The translations under genes were made by a program, and so were the position numbers. Of a stretch of DNA of 13,014 nt, positions 7,364-13,014 are shown piece by piece; position 1 is the first letter of the stretch, and every line of letters starts with the position of its first letter. This DNA comes from JAYQUR01 sp038133505 (GTDB taxonomy: Bacteria > Pseudomonadota > Alphaproteobacteria > MPNO01 > UBA830), in contig JAYPTI010000094.1 of the NCBI GenBank assembly GCA_038133505.1, positions 1-13,014 of the forward strand. The letters run 5' to 3'. The notes under the pieces are model-generated. The model was not told the DNA's origin. It did no database searches and worked only from the letters and a program-made list of their open reading frames with translations.

Positions 7364-7372
7364 ATTATAGCA
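7364..7372 (-). promoter_or_regulatory. Extended -10 promoter of the DOPA dioxygenase-like gene
   Basis: Read on the minus strand this is TGCTATAAT, a perfect extended -10 element (TGnTATAAT). No good -35 lies 17 bases upstream, which such promoters do not need. Transcription would start near 7357, giving a leader of about 27 bases that contains the GGAG ribosome binding site at 7338-7341. Confidence 0.6.
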
Positions 7373-7436
7373 GATTTCCGGCCGGTGCGCCGCGCGCCGG
7401 AAAATCGGGGCGCCGGCTGGCATCTGCGATTTTCCG
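7373..7436. promoter_or_regulatory. Three related boxes, possible operator cluster
   Basis: CGGAAAATCG (7398-7407) and CGATTTTCCG (7427-7436) form a perfect 10-base inverted repeat with a 19-base spacer. A third, similar box reads CCGGAAATC on the minus strand at 7373-7381, touching the TGCTATAAT promoter. The box centres are about 26-29 bases apart, close to a whole number of helical turns. The layout suits binding of a repressor or activator between the two divergent genes, but no regulator gene is in the window. The middle pair could also fold as a stem. Confidence 0.4.
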
Positions 7437-7460
7437 TGATAGCGTTTCTCCCCGCAACGG

Positions 7461-7483
7461 CGGAAAGGAAGGCGACGATGTAG
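7461..7483 (+). other. Ribosome binding site followed by a start-stop codon pair
   Basis: A purine-rich GGAAAGGAAGG at 7462-7472 is followed 5 bases later by ATG (7478-7480) and at once by TAG (7481-7483). It could be a minimal start-stop open reading frame in a leader, the scar of a deleted gene, or the initiation site of a gene lost by decay. No coding sequence I recognise follows in the 130 bases before the amidohydrolase gene. Confidence 0.35.
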
Positions 7484-7487
7484 ATAC

Positions 7488-7518
7488 GCCCCGCTTTCGG
7501 GTGCATGGGGTTGTTTTT
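7488..7518 (+). terminator. Weak terminator-like structure
   Basis: GCCCC (7488-7492) can pair with GGGGT (7507-7511), directly followed by a T-rich run TTGTTTTT. A smaller inner CCCG-CTTT-CGGG hairpin competes with it. The stem is short, so this is a weak call. If real, it would end transcripts coming from the start-stop site before the amidohydrolase promoter. Confidence 0.25.
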
Positions 7519-7551
7519 CGGGTTTCGCGTTTCGGCGTCCGGCGGCGTCGA

Positions 7552-7580
7552 TTGACTCCGCCCGGCGCGGGGCGTTCAAT
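7552..7580 (+). promoter_or_regulatory. Sigma70-type promoter of the amidohydrolase gene
   Basis: TTGACT (7552-7557) and TTCAAT (7575-7580) are separated by exactly 17 bases and resemble TTGACA and TATAAT. Transcription would start near 7587, inside the inverted repeat at 7582-7603, giving a leader of about 30 bases. Confidence 0.55.
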
Positions 7581-7581
7581 C

Positions 7582-7603
7582 TTTCGTTAGATACCGAACG
7601 AAA
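7582..7603. promoter_or_regulatory. Inverted repeat at the start of transcription, possible operator
   Basis: TTTCGTT and AACGAAA are perfect 7-base arms around the 8-base spacer AGATACCG. The site covers the predicted start of transcription, directly after the -10, the classic place for a repressor. It ends just before the ribosome binding site GGGAGG (7605-7610), which is 5 bases from the ATG. Confidence 0.45.
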
Positions 7604-7615
7604 AGGGAGGGAACG

Positions 7616-8689
7616 ATGACGGTACACGGGTTCAGGGTATTCGACGGCGACGGGCACGTGCTGGAAAACGACGAGGAGATCGCGTCCTATTTCGAGGGCG
7701 ATTTCGCCAACCTCCAGCGCTTCCCGACCTTCGGCGTGTGGCCGAGCCTCGACGGCTGGGCGCGCGGCTTCATCATGAGCTCGAACGATACCGCGGCGCG
7801 GCGCTACACCCATACCGACGCGAAGGTGTGGGGCGAGATGCTGGACATCATCGGCGCCGAGGCGACGGTCCTCTATCCGACGGCGGGGCTCGCGGCCGGG
7901 CTGATCTCCGATCCCAGGTGGGCGGTGGCGACCATCGTCGCCTACAACAACTGGCTGGAGGACCGCTACACCTCGAAGGACGAACGGCTCTACGGCGCCG
8001 GGCTGATCCCGGTGCAGGACCCGCAGGCGGCGGCGAAGGAGATCGCGCGCTGCGCCACCGAGCGCGTGCGGTTCCCGGCGATGATGCTGCCGTCGCAGAC
8101 CTATCTCGGGAAGACCTACGGCGACGAGTTCTTCTGGCCGATCTTCGAGGCGGCGGAAAAGCACGACATGCCGATCGCCATCCACGGCGGGCCGAGCCGC
8201 GGCATGGGCTTCGATCATTTCCGCGAGTTCGTGAAGGTGCACACGCTGGAGCATCCGTTCCCGCTGATGATCCAGCTCACCGACATCGTGTTCTCGGGCG
8301 TGTGGGACGCGTTCCCCAGGCTCAAGATCGCCTTCCTCGAGGGCGGCGCGACGTGGGTGCCGTTCATGATGGACCGGCTCGACTACGAGTACGAATCCGT
8401 GTTCGGCGCGGCGAGCCGGGCGAAGCTCAGGAAGAAGCCGTCCGACTATCTGCGCGAGGGCGACAATTTCTGGGTGGCGATGGAGCTCGGCGAGAACAAT
8501 CTCAAATACACCATCGACGCCATCGGCCCCGACCGCATCCTCTACGCCTCGGACTACCCGCACGAGCCGACGGAGGAGGACCTGACGACCGAGCTGCCGG
8601 AATTCCTCGAAGGCAGCGACTTCTCCGACGAGATCAAGCAGAAGCTGGTCTACGACAACATGGCGCGCTTCTACGGGGTGAGTCCGTAA
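7616..8689 (+). CDS. Amidohydrolase family protein (amidohydrolase_2, ACMSD-like TIM barrel)
   Basis: A 357-residue cytoplasmic metal-dependent enzyme of the amidohydrolase_2 family. Family members include aminocarboxymuconate semialdehyde decarboxylase, gamma-resorcylate decarboxylase and related hydratases acting on ring-cleavage products or aromatic acids. Candidate metal and catalytic residues are DGDGHVLE (10-17), where Asp12 and His14 take the place of the usual HxH pair, His190 in AIHGGPS, Glu242 in FLEGGATWVPF, and Asp313 in ASDYPHE. The segment MMDRLDYEYE (251-260) is also typical. The start is well supported: GGGAGG lies 5 bases before the ATG and a promoter lies just upstream. It is divergent from the dioxygenase-like gene, hinting at ring cleavage followed by decarboxylation or hydrolysis. 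The substrate is unknown, and the missing first histidine should be considered when naming it. Confidence 0.88.
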   Translation: MTVHGFRVFDGDGHVLENDEEIASYFEGDFANLQRFPTFGVWPSLDGWARGFIMSSNDTAARRYTHTDAKVWGEMLDIIGAEATVLYPTAGLAAGLISDPRWAVATIVAYNNWLEDRYTSKDERLYGAGLIPVQDPQAAAKEIARCATERVRFPAMMLPSQTYLGKTYGDEFFWPIFEAAEKHDMPIAIHGGPSRGMGFDHFREFVKVHTLEHPFPLMIQLTDIVFSGVWDAFPRLKIAFLEGGATWVPFMMDRLDYEYESVFGAASRAKLRKKPSDYLREGDNFWVAMELGENNLKYTIDAIGPDRILYASDYPHEPTEEDLTTELPEFLEGSDFSDEIKQKLVYDNMARFYGVSP

Positions 8690-8712
8690 TTTAGGTCCGC
8701 TCGCGCGGACTC
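8680..8712 (+). other. Two competing hairpins over the amidohydrolase stop codon
   Basis: GAGTCCG (8680-8686) can pair with CGGACTC (8706-8712). Alternatively GTCCGC (8695-8700) pairs with GCGGAC (8705-8710) over a TCGC loop. The two share the right arm, so they exclude each other. The first includes the last codons of the gene and spans its TAA. Neither has a T-run, so a role in protecting the 3' end is as likely as termination. Confidence 0.35.
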
Positions 8713-8806
8713 GCACCGGCCCGCTCCCCCTCCCGGCCACCCACGGGATGATCCTTATGGGTGGCCGGGAGGGGGCTGAGACCGCGAAGCGGGTGAAGGC
8801 CGGTGC
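8713..8806. repeat. Palindromic repeat, copy 2 (complete)
   Basis: The core has perfect 18-base arms: the left at 8726-8743 and TGGGTGGCCGGGAGGGGG at 8758-8775, with a 14-base loop. An outer pair GCACCGGCC (8713-8721) and GGCCGGTGC (8798-8806) encloses it, and a small CCGC-GAA-GCGG hairpin lies in the right flank. The core right arm is the same as in the copy at the window start. It sits between two convergent 3' ends (amidohydrolase + and maleate isomerase-like -), so it may also block read-through on both strands. Confidence 0.8.
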
Positions 8807-8820
8807 CGAAAATAGAGGCG

Positions 8821-9537
8821 CTACCCCGCGCTCATCAGCCGGCCGAACCCCTTCGGCCGGTCGGCGATGCCGAGCTTGCGGAGCGCGTGCCACAGCATCG
8901 CCTGGTTCGACGTGACGACGGGCTTGCCGATGTCGCCCTCGATGGGCTCGATGGCCTCGACCGCGCGGACGGCGGTGCAGCTCAGGAAGGCGGCCTGCGA
9001 GGCATCCTCGTCCTGTTCGTTGACCCGGCGGCGCCATTCCTCCGGCTCGATGGCGAGCATCGCGCCGCCGTCGCCCGAGATGCCGGCGCCGGTCTCCGAC
9101 AGCACGTCGATGCCGTGCGATTTCAGGAAGGCGACCTCGCGGTCGTTGACCGCCTGGACGTAGGGCGTCGTCAGCGTGATCCGTGTCGCGCCGACGGTCT
9201 CGAACGCCTCGAGACAGGCCTTGGAGGTCGAGGTGGCGGGAAGCCCGGAGGCCTTCTGCAGCCGCGCGATGACGTCGTCGTCGAAGCCGGGCGCCGACAT
9301 CGAGGCCGCCGTGCAGTGGAAGACGACGAGGTCGACCCTGGCGTCGGCGAGCAGTTCGGCGCCGCGCTCGGCCTCCTTCACGGTCTCCTCGAGGTCGGGC
9401 TGCAGGCGCATCCGCGTGGTGTGGAGCGAGACGCCGTCCGGCATCATCGCGGAAATCTGGGGCTCGGCCGCCTGGTTGACCGAGGGCAGGATCATGCCGA
9501 GGCGGGCGCGGGTGCCGTAGCGGATTCCGTGGGCCAT
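8821..9537 (-). CDS. Maleate isomerase / Asp-Glu racemase superfamily protein
   Basis: A 238-residue cytoplasmic protein of the maleate cis-trans isomerase and arylmalonate decarboxylase group. The N-terminal LPSVNQAAEPQ (17-27) corresponds to the substrate-binding PSSN-type motif. The two catalytic cysteines expected of the family are Cys75 (VVFHCTAAS) and Cys187 (FLSCTAVRA), and TSNQAMLWHALRKLG (209-223) is the typical C-terminal signature. Maleate isomerase turns maleate into fumarate in nicotinate and gentisate-type pathways, but racemase or decarboxylase activity on other dicarboxylates is equally possible. It is second in a minus-strand pair: 15 bases separate it from the GFA gene, and GGAAG precedes the ATG. 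Its stop lies 14 bases from the copy 2 repeat. The family call is firm and the reaction uncertain. Confidence 0.87.
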   Translation of the reverse strand: MAHGIRYGTRARLGMILPSVNQAAEPQISAMMPDGVSLHTTRMRLQPDLEETVKEAERGAELLADARVDLVVFHCTAASMSAPGFDDDVIARLQKASGLPATSTSKACLEAFETVGATRITLTTPYVQAVNDREVAFLKSHGIDVLSETGAGISGDGGAMLAIEPEEWRRRVNEQDEDASQAAFLSCTAVRAVEAIEPIEGDIGKPVVTSNQAMLWHALRKLGIADRPKGFGRLMSAG

Positions 9538-9552
9538 CTTTCGCTTCCGAAA

Positions 9553-9987
9553 CTATGAGCTGATGTACTTGGACATGTCCGGCTGGCCCGGCTCGTCGGG
9601 GAGCGCCGGATCGCGATAGACCCACGGCAGCGCGCTCTTCGTCCAGATGTTGAGCTTGACCGGCACCCACGACGGGTCGTCGAGGCTGCCACAATACATC
9701 ACGCGGATGTTGGGGCGCGCGTGCGGCGCCGAGAACAGCGTCGTGCCGCAGTCGCCGCAGAAGTTGATCGTGAGCTCGTTGCCGCTGTCGCCCTTCCGCG
9801 TCCGCTCCTTGGGCGTGCCCCGGTCGATGGTCAGATTGTCGGACGTGATCTGCAGGTTGAGCCCGAACGCGCTGGAGGTGCGCTTCTGGCATTCGGTGCA
9901 GTGGCACAGGTACGAGACCAGCGGTTCCGAGCCGATCGTATAGCGGATCGCGCCGCAGGCGCAGCCGCCCTTGTAGGGTGCGGGCAT
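9553..9987 (-). CDS. GFA/CENP-V domain zinc-binding protein
   Basis: A 144-residue cytoplasmic protein with the GFA fold. Zinc-binding cysteines are in the usual order: CxC (Cys9, Cys11), CxCxxC (Cys28, 30, 33 in LCHCTECQKRTSSAFG) and CxxC (Cys77, 80 in FCGDCGTTLF). The family is named after glutathione-dependent formaldehyde-activating enzyme, but most members have no proven reaction and the formaldehyde role itself is disputed. It is the first gene of a two-gene minus operon with the maleate isomerase-like gene and is divergent from the Rieske oxygenase gene. If that oxygenase demethylates a methoxy substrate, formaldehyde would be released next door, which would fit the family name; this is inference. 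GGGAG lies 9 bases before the ATG. Confidence 0.9.
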   Translation of the reverse strand: MPAPYKGGCACGAIRYTIGSEPLVSYLCHCTECQKRTSSAFGLNLQITSDNLTIDRGTPKERTRKGDSGNELTINFCGDCGTTLFSAPHARPNIRVMYCGSLDDPSWVPVKLNIWTKSALPWVYRDPALPDEPGQPDMSKYISS

Positions 9988-10014
9988 GTTAGTCGTCTCC
10001 CTTGTTCGCGGGTC

Positions 10015-10116
10015 ATGATAGCGGGCGCGGGACGGGCAGGGGAATGGGGGCGCGACAAATTTGCATCGCCGCTGGCGAACGCTAGGATGGGGTGATAATT
10101 TCGCCGACCGTTAGAT
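10015..10116. promoter_or_regulatory. Divergent control region between the GFA and Rieske genes
   Basis: For the minus strand, TATCAT (complement of 10015-10020) is a good -10 but has no clear -35. For the plus strand, TTGCAT (10061-10066) and TAGGAT (10083-10088) are 16 bases apart, and GATAAT (10094-10099) is an alternative -10. CAAATTTG (10056-10063) is a small palindrome overlapping the plus -35. CGTTAGAT (10109-10116) recurs upstream of the amidohydrolase gene at a similar distance from the ATG. Promoter positions are tentative. Confidence 0.3.
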
Positions 10117-10141
10117 TGCTAAGTAATAGGGGAGAGCCGCC

Positions 10142-11191
10142 ATGTTTCTGCGCAATGCCTGGTATGTCGGGGCGTGGGGAACCGAGGTGGGACGTCAGAA
10201 ACCGCTGCGCCGCACGCTGCTGAACGAACCCGTCGTCTTCTACCGCAAGGAGGACGGCACGCCGGTTGCGCTCGAGGACAAGTGCGCGCACCGCCACGCG
10301 CCGCTGTCGGAAGGCAAGCTGCAGGGCGACAACATCGAATGCCCCTATCACGGGCTGCAGTACGACCAGACGGGCGCCTGCGTCCGCGTGCCCGGCCAGT
10401 CGACCGTCCCGCCGGGCTGCGCCGTGCGCTCCTATCCCGTGGTGGAGAAATACCAGTGGGTGTGGATCTGGATGGGCGATCCGGCGCAGGCCGATCCCGA
10501 CGACATCGAGGATTTCCACTGGATGGATCATCCCGACTGGCGCGCCAAGGGCGAATTGCTGCACCTGGAAGCGAACTACAAGCTCCTGGTCGAGAACCTG
10601 CTCGACCTGTCGCACCTGTCCTTCATCCACCCGACGACGCTCGGAACGGACGCGGTCGCGGAGACGCCGATGAAGCATACGCGCACCGACCGCTCTGTGA
10701 CGGTGACGCGCTGGGTCATGGATTCGGTGCCGCCGCCCTTCTTCCAGAAGGCGGGCGGATTCGCCGCCGACGAGAAGGTCGACCGCTGGCAGCACATCAC
10801 CTGGACGCCCCCGGCGTTCGTGCGTCTCGACGTCGGGGCCGCCAAGGCGGGGACCGGCGCGATCGACGGCGACCGGTCGCAGGGCTTCACGATGCGCAAC
10901 CTCAACGCCATCACGCCCGAAACCGACAAGACGACCCACTATTTCTGGGCACAGGCGCACGATTTCCGCATCGACGAGCCCTGGGTCACCGATCTGCTGG
11001 TGCAGAACGTCCACACCGCCTTCATGGAGGATTTGTGGATCATCAAGCTGCAGCAGGAGAACATCGACAGCGGCAAGACGCCGCCCCGCGTCGACATCAA
11101 TCACGACGGCGGCGGGCTTCAGGCGATCCGCATGCTGGAAGCGTTCATCGAGGCCGACAACACACCGCCGACCGCGCAGGCGGCGGAGTAG
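10142..11191 (+). CDS. Rieske non-haem iron oxygenase, VanA-like
   Basis: A 349-residue oxygenase component of the vanillate O-demethylase/phthalate dioxygenase group, which hydroxylates or demethylates aromatic acids using electrons from a separate reductase. The Rieske 2Fe-2S ligands are Cys48 and His50 (CAHRHAPLSEG) and Cys67 and His70 (CPYHGLQYD). The mononuclear iron site is NLLDLSHLSFIHP, with Asp155 as electron bridge and His158 and His163 as ligands; the third ligand is probably Asp297 in AFMEDLW. The N-terminus MFLRNAWYVGAW is typical of VanA-type proteins and is preceded by AGGGGAG. No VanB-type reductase gene is in the window, so the partner must be encoded elsewhere. A perfect terminator follows the gene. 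True VanA function (vanillate) is not shown by the sequence. Confidence 0.9.
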   Translation: MFLRNAWYVGAWGTEVGRQKPLRRTLLNEPVVFYRKEDGTPVALEDKCAHRHAPLSEGKLQGDNIECPYHGLQYDQTGACVRVPGQSTVPPGCAVRSYPVVEKYQWVWIWMGDPAQADPDDIEDFHWMDHPDWRAKGELLHLEANYKLLVENLLDLSHLSFIHPTTLGTDAVAETPMKHTRTDRSVTVTRWVMDSVPPPFFQKAGGFAADEKVDRWQHITWTPPAFVRLDVGAAKAGTGAIDGDRSQGFTMRNLNAITPETDKTTHYFWAQAHDFRIDEPWVTDLLVQNVHTAFMEDLWIIKLQQENIDSGKTPPRVDINHDGGGLQAIRMLEAFIEADNTPPTAQAAE

Positions 11192-11203
11192 CGCGGCTTC
11201 CTC

Positions 11204-11228
11204 CGCTCCCTCGCGGGAGAGGGGAGCG
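11204..11228. repeat. Short inverted repeat after the Rieske gene
   Basis: CTCCC (11206-11210) pairs with GGGAG (11215-11219) over TCGC, or alternatively CGCTCCC (11204-11210) with GGGAGCG (11222-11228). It lies just 12 bases after the stop codon and before the stronger terminator. It may help end or stabilise the transcript. Confidence 0.35.
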
Positions 11229-11235
11229 CAAACAA

Positions 11236-11263
11236 AAACGGGCGCCCCGCGGGGCGCCCGTTT
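11236..11263. terminator. Bidirectional rho-independent terminator
   Basis: A perfect 28-base palindrome: AAACGGGCGCCCCG and its exact complement, with no extra loop bases. The stem is flanked by A-rich sequence on the left (AACAAAAA) and TTTCGTATT on the right, so each strand sees a stem followed by a T-rich tail. It lies between the convergent Rieske (+) and BI-1 (-) genes and can serve both. Confidence 0.85.
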
Positions 11264-11285
11264 CGTATTCGCGTCGTGCCGTCGG

Positions 11286-12044
11286 CTATTCGCGATTGCC
11301 GAACAGGTGCAGCAGCATGACGAACAGGTTGATGAAGTCGAGATAGAGCCGGAGCGCGCCGGAGATGGCGAGCTTGCCCTGGGTCTCGTCATCGAGATGT
11401 TCGGCATATTCATTCTTGATGTTCTGCGTGTCGTAGGCGGTGAGACCGGAGAACACGAGAACGCCGATCACTGAGATCGCGAACTGCAGCGCGGAACTCT
11501 CGAGGAAGATGTTGACGATCATCGCGATGATGATGCCGATCAGACCCATGATCAGGAACGAGCCCCAACCGGACAGGTCCTTCTTCGTCGTGTAGCCGAA
11601 CAGGCTCAATCCCGCGAACGCGCCCGCGGTGATGAAGAACACCCGTGCGATGCTCTGGCCGGTGAACGTGGCGAAGATGGTAGCCAGGGAGACGCCCATC
11701 AGCGCCGCGAACAGCCAGAAGACGCCCTGCGCCGTCGCCGACTTCATGGCGTGCAACCGCGCGCTGAAGAGGAACACGATCGCGAGCGGCGCGAGCATGA
11801 CCACCCACTTCAGCCCGGTCGCGAACAGCGTGTTGCCGAACGCGGTCAGGCCGACCGTCTGGCCGGCATCGTTGGTGACGAACGACATCTGCGCGATCAC
11901 GACCGCGAAAATGCCCGTCAGCGCGACGCCCGATGACATGTAGTTGTAGACGCGCAGCATGTGCGCGCGGAGGCCGGCGTCGAAAGCGGCCTGGTCTATC
12001 GTGCCGGTGCGGCCGTAGACCTGTCTTTGAGTGTCGAAAGCCAT
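11286..12044 (-). CDS. Bax inhibitor-1/YccA family membrane protein
   Basis: A 252-residue inner-membrane protein of the BI-1 family, related to E. coli YccA and YbhL. About seven hydrophobic segments follow a hydrophilic N-terminus of some 35 residues. Family signatures are TAYDTQNIKNEY and the C-terminal GALRLYLDFINLFVMLLHLFG. Members are proposed to be pH-sensitive calcium leak channels, or in YccA's case to modulate the FtsH protease; the role here is not known. The ATG at 12044 is preferred over an in-frame ATG 22 codons upstream because GGAGAGAG precedes it and the alignment-like start MAFDTQRQVYGR fits the family. It is a single-gene unit, convergent with the Rieske gene and divergent from the MFS gene. 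Confidence 0.93.
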   Translation of the reverse strand: MAFDTQRQVYGRTGTIDQAAFDAGLRAHMLRVYNYMSSGVALTGIFAVVIAQMSFVTNDAGQTVGLTAFGNTLFATGLKWVVMLAPLAIVFLFSARLHAMKSATAQGVFWLFAALMGVSLATIFATFTGQSIARVFFITAGAFAGLSLFGYTTKKDLSGWGSFLIMGLIGIIIAMIVNIFLESSALQFAISVIGVLVFSGLTAYDTQNIKNEYAEHLDDETQGKLAISGALRLYLDFINLFVMLLHLFGNRE

Positions 12045-12080
12045 CGAGACTCTCTCCGTCCGGGTTGTTGAACTCTCGGG

Positions 12081-12110
12081 AAATATGGGGTGTTTGCGAG
12101 TCGAAATCAA
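12081..12110 (-). promoter_or_regulatory. Possible promoter of the BI-1 gene
   Basis: On the minus strand TTGATT (complement of 12105-12110) is followed after 18 bases by ATATTT (complement of 12081-12086). Both are imperfect. A start of transcription near 12074 would leave a leader of about 30 bases with the GGAGAGAG site. Confidence 0.3.
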
Positions 12111-12256
12111 CCGGACGCCACCGGAATCGGACGTTTATTCGAAAAATTTCGCGTTGTTTTTTACGGGTTTAGCCGGAGACGGCCCTCTCGAGCGCCGCGC
12201 TCGCCATTTCCGGTGCCCCGGTGCTACTCTCCGGCGACCTATCCGGAGATGGCAGA

Positions 12257-13014
12257 TTGACGACATTCCGTCCGAGCGCCGACGGCAGCGCGGCCCTGAT
12301 CGACGGCCGCTACGCGTGGACCCGGCTGGCCGTATCCATGCTGCTCGGCACGTTCGGCAGCGTCGGGTTCTGGGGCGTCGTCGTGATCCTGCCGGCGGTC
12401 CAGGCGGAATTCTCGGTCGACCGGGCCGACGCCTCGATCCCCTATACGCTGACGATGGCGGGATTCGCCGCCGGCAACGTACTGATCGGCCGCTACGTCG
12501 ACCGCCTCGGCATCGTGATCCCCGTCATCGTCGCCGCGTTCGGCCTCGGGATCGGTTTCGTCGGCGCCGCCTATACGGGGGCGCTGTGGCAGTTCGCCCT
12601 GATGCAGGGGGTGCTGATCGGCATCGGCACGGCGGCGACGTTCGGCCCGCTGATCGCCGATATCTCGCACTGGTTCCGCCGCCGCCGCGGCTTCGCGGTC
12701 GCTATCGCGGCCTCGGGCAACTATGTGGGCGGCGCGATCTGGCCGCTCGTCATGCAGGTGCTGATGGACGGCTACGGCTGGCGGACGACCTATATCGTCG
12801 TCGGCATCGTGTGCGTCGCCGGCATGGTGCCGCTCGCCCTCGCGCTCAAGCGGCCGCCGCCCAAGGAGGATCCAGAGGCCACGGCCGTCGCGCTGGCGTC
12901 GCGGGCGCCGGGCGCCGCCGCCGCCGTCGCGCGCACGGTGCCGTTTTCCAACCGGACGCTGATGATCCTGCTGTCGATAGCCGGAATCTCGTGCCGCGTT
13001 GCCATGTCGATGCC
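12257..13014 (+). CDS. MFS transporter, N-terminal part (runs off the window)
   Basis: 252 codons are visible, covering about six transmembrane segments, the central hydrophilic loop (about residues 198-230) and the start of the next segment. MFS motif A between TM2 and TM3 is GRYVDRLG (78-85), and the RRRRGFAVAIAASG stretch (141-154) is typical of the monocarboxylate/oxalate-type MFS group. It probably imports an organic acid, which would suit the catabolic genes nearby, but the substrate is unknown. The likely start is TTG at 12257, because GGAG lies 8 bases before it; the ATG at 12249 meets TGA after two codons, and an in-frame GTG at 12221 is a weaker option. The C-terminal half lies beyond the window. 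Confidence 0.88.
   Translation, partial: MTTFRPSADGSAALIDGRYAWTRLAVSMLLGTFGSVGFWGVVVILPAVQAEFSVDRADASIPYTLTMAGFAAGNVLIGRYVDRLGIVIPVIVAAFGLGIGFVGAAYTGALWQFALMQGVLIGIGTAATFGPLIADISHWFRRRRGFAVAIAASGNYVGGAIWPLVMQVLMDGYGWRTTYIVVGIVCVAGMVPLALALKRPPPKEDPEATAVALASRAPGAAAAVARTVPFSNRTLMILLSIAGISCRVAMSM

Noticed and set aside
7415..7436. Sigma54 promoter
   Set aside because: TGGCATCTGC resembles the -24 element, but the GC expected at -12 is not at the right spacing.
7331..9907. Upstream extension of the dioxygenase frame to a 987-codon protein
   Set aside because: It would run antisense through the amidohydrolase gene and out of frame through two minus-strand genes. The ATG at 7330 with its promoter and ribosome binding site explains the real gene.
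10082..11413. A 443-codon open frame antisense to the Rieske gene
   Set aside because: The Rieske gene has both cluster motifs on the plus strand, and this frame runs through the palindromic terminator.

Overview
The window looks like chromosomal DNA of a high-GC alphaproteobacterium. The evidence is the dapF-mtaB-ftsY gene order joined by ATGA overlaps, the short N-terminal domain of FtsY, and strongly GC-biased third codon positions in every gene. No tRNA, rRNA, CRISPR array, transposase or integrase was found, and no gene-free stretch exceeds 300 bases. The genus cannot be told from the sequence.

Layout. (1) 1-2389: a palindromic repeat, then a minus-strand molybdenum hydroxylase large subunit of the CoxL type that carries the form II loop and has no partner subunit gene in view. 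(2) 2504-5625: a consensus DnaA box, a possible leaderless promoter, and a housekeeping operon for diaminopimelate epimerase (lysine and peptidoglycan), a tRNA methylthiotransferase and the SRP receptor. (3) 5641-6930: an FAD aromatic monooxygenase placed directly behind ftsY, followed by a decayed second copy of the ftsY 3' end and a large nested palindrome. This reads as a scar of DNA gain inside the operon. (4) 6944-8689: a divergent pair, a DOPA 4,5-dioxygenase-like protein (-) and an amidohydrolase_2/ACMSD-family protein (+). The 285-base control region between them has recognisable promoters, repeated boxes and a start-stop codon pair behind a good ribosome binding site. (5) 8713-9987: a second copy of the window-start palindrome, then a two-gene minus operon, a GFA/CENP-V zinc protein followed by a maleate isomerase/Asp-Glu racemase-like protein. 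(6) 10142-11191: a VanA-like Rieske oxygenase divergent from the GFA gene, closed by a perfect bidirectional terminator. (7) 11286-12044: a Bax inhibitor-1 family membrane protein (-). (8) 12257-end: the N-terminal half of an MFS transporter (+), probably started with TTG.

How the genes may work together. Apart from the dapF-mtaB-ftsY operon and BI-1, the window is a patchwork of catabolic genes: CoxL-like hydroxylase, flavin monooxygenase, extradiol-type dioxygenase, ACMSD-like amidohydrolase, Rieske demethylase/oxygenase, GFA protein, maleate isomerase-like protein and MFS carrier. The types fit uptake, hydroxylation or demethylation, ring cleavage and side-product handling of aromatic or heterocyclic acids. 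They lie in several separate transcription units, so a single pathway is a hypothesis only. The most unusual structures are the ftsY tail remnant (6780-6846), the covarying nested palindrome (6854-6930) and the layered control region between the dioxygenase and amidohydrolase genes.
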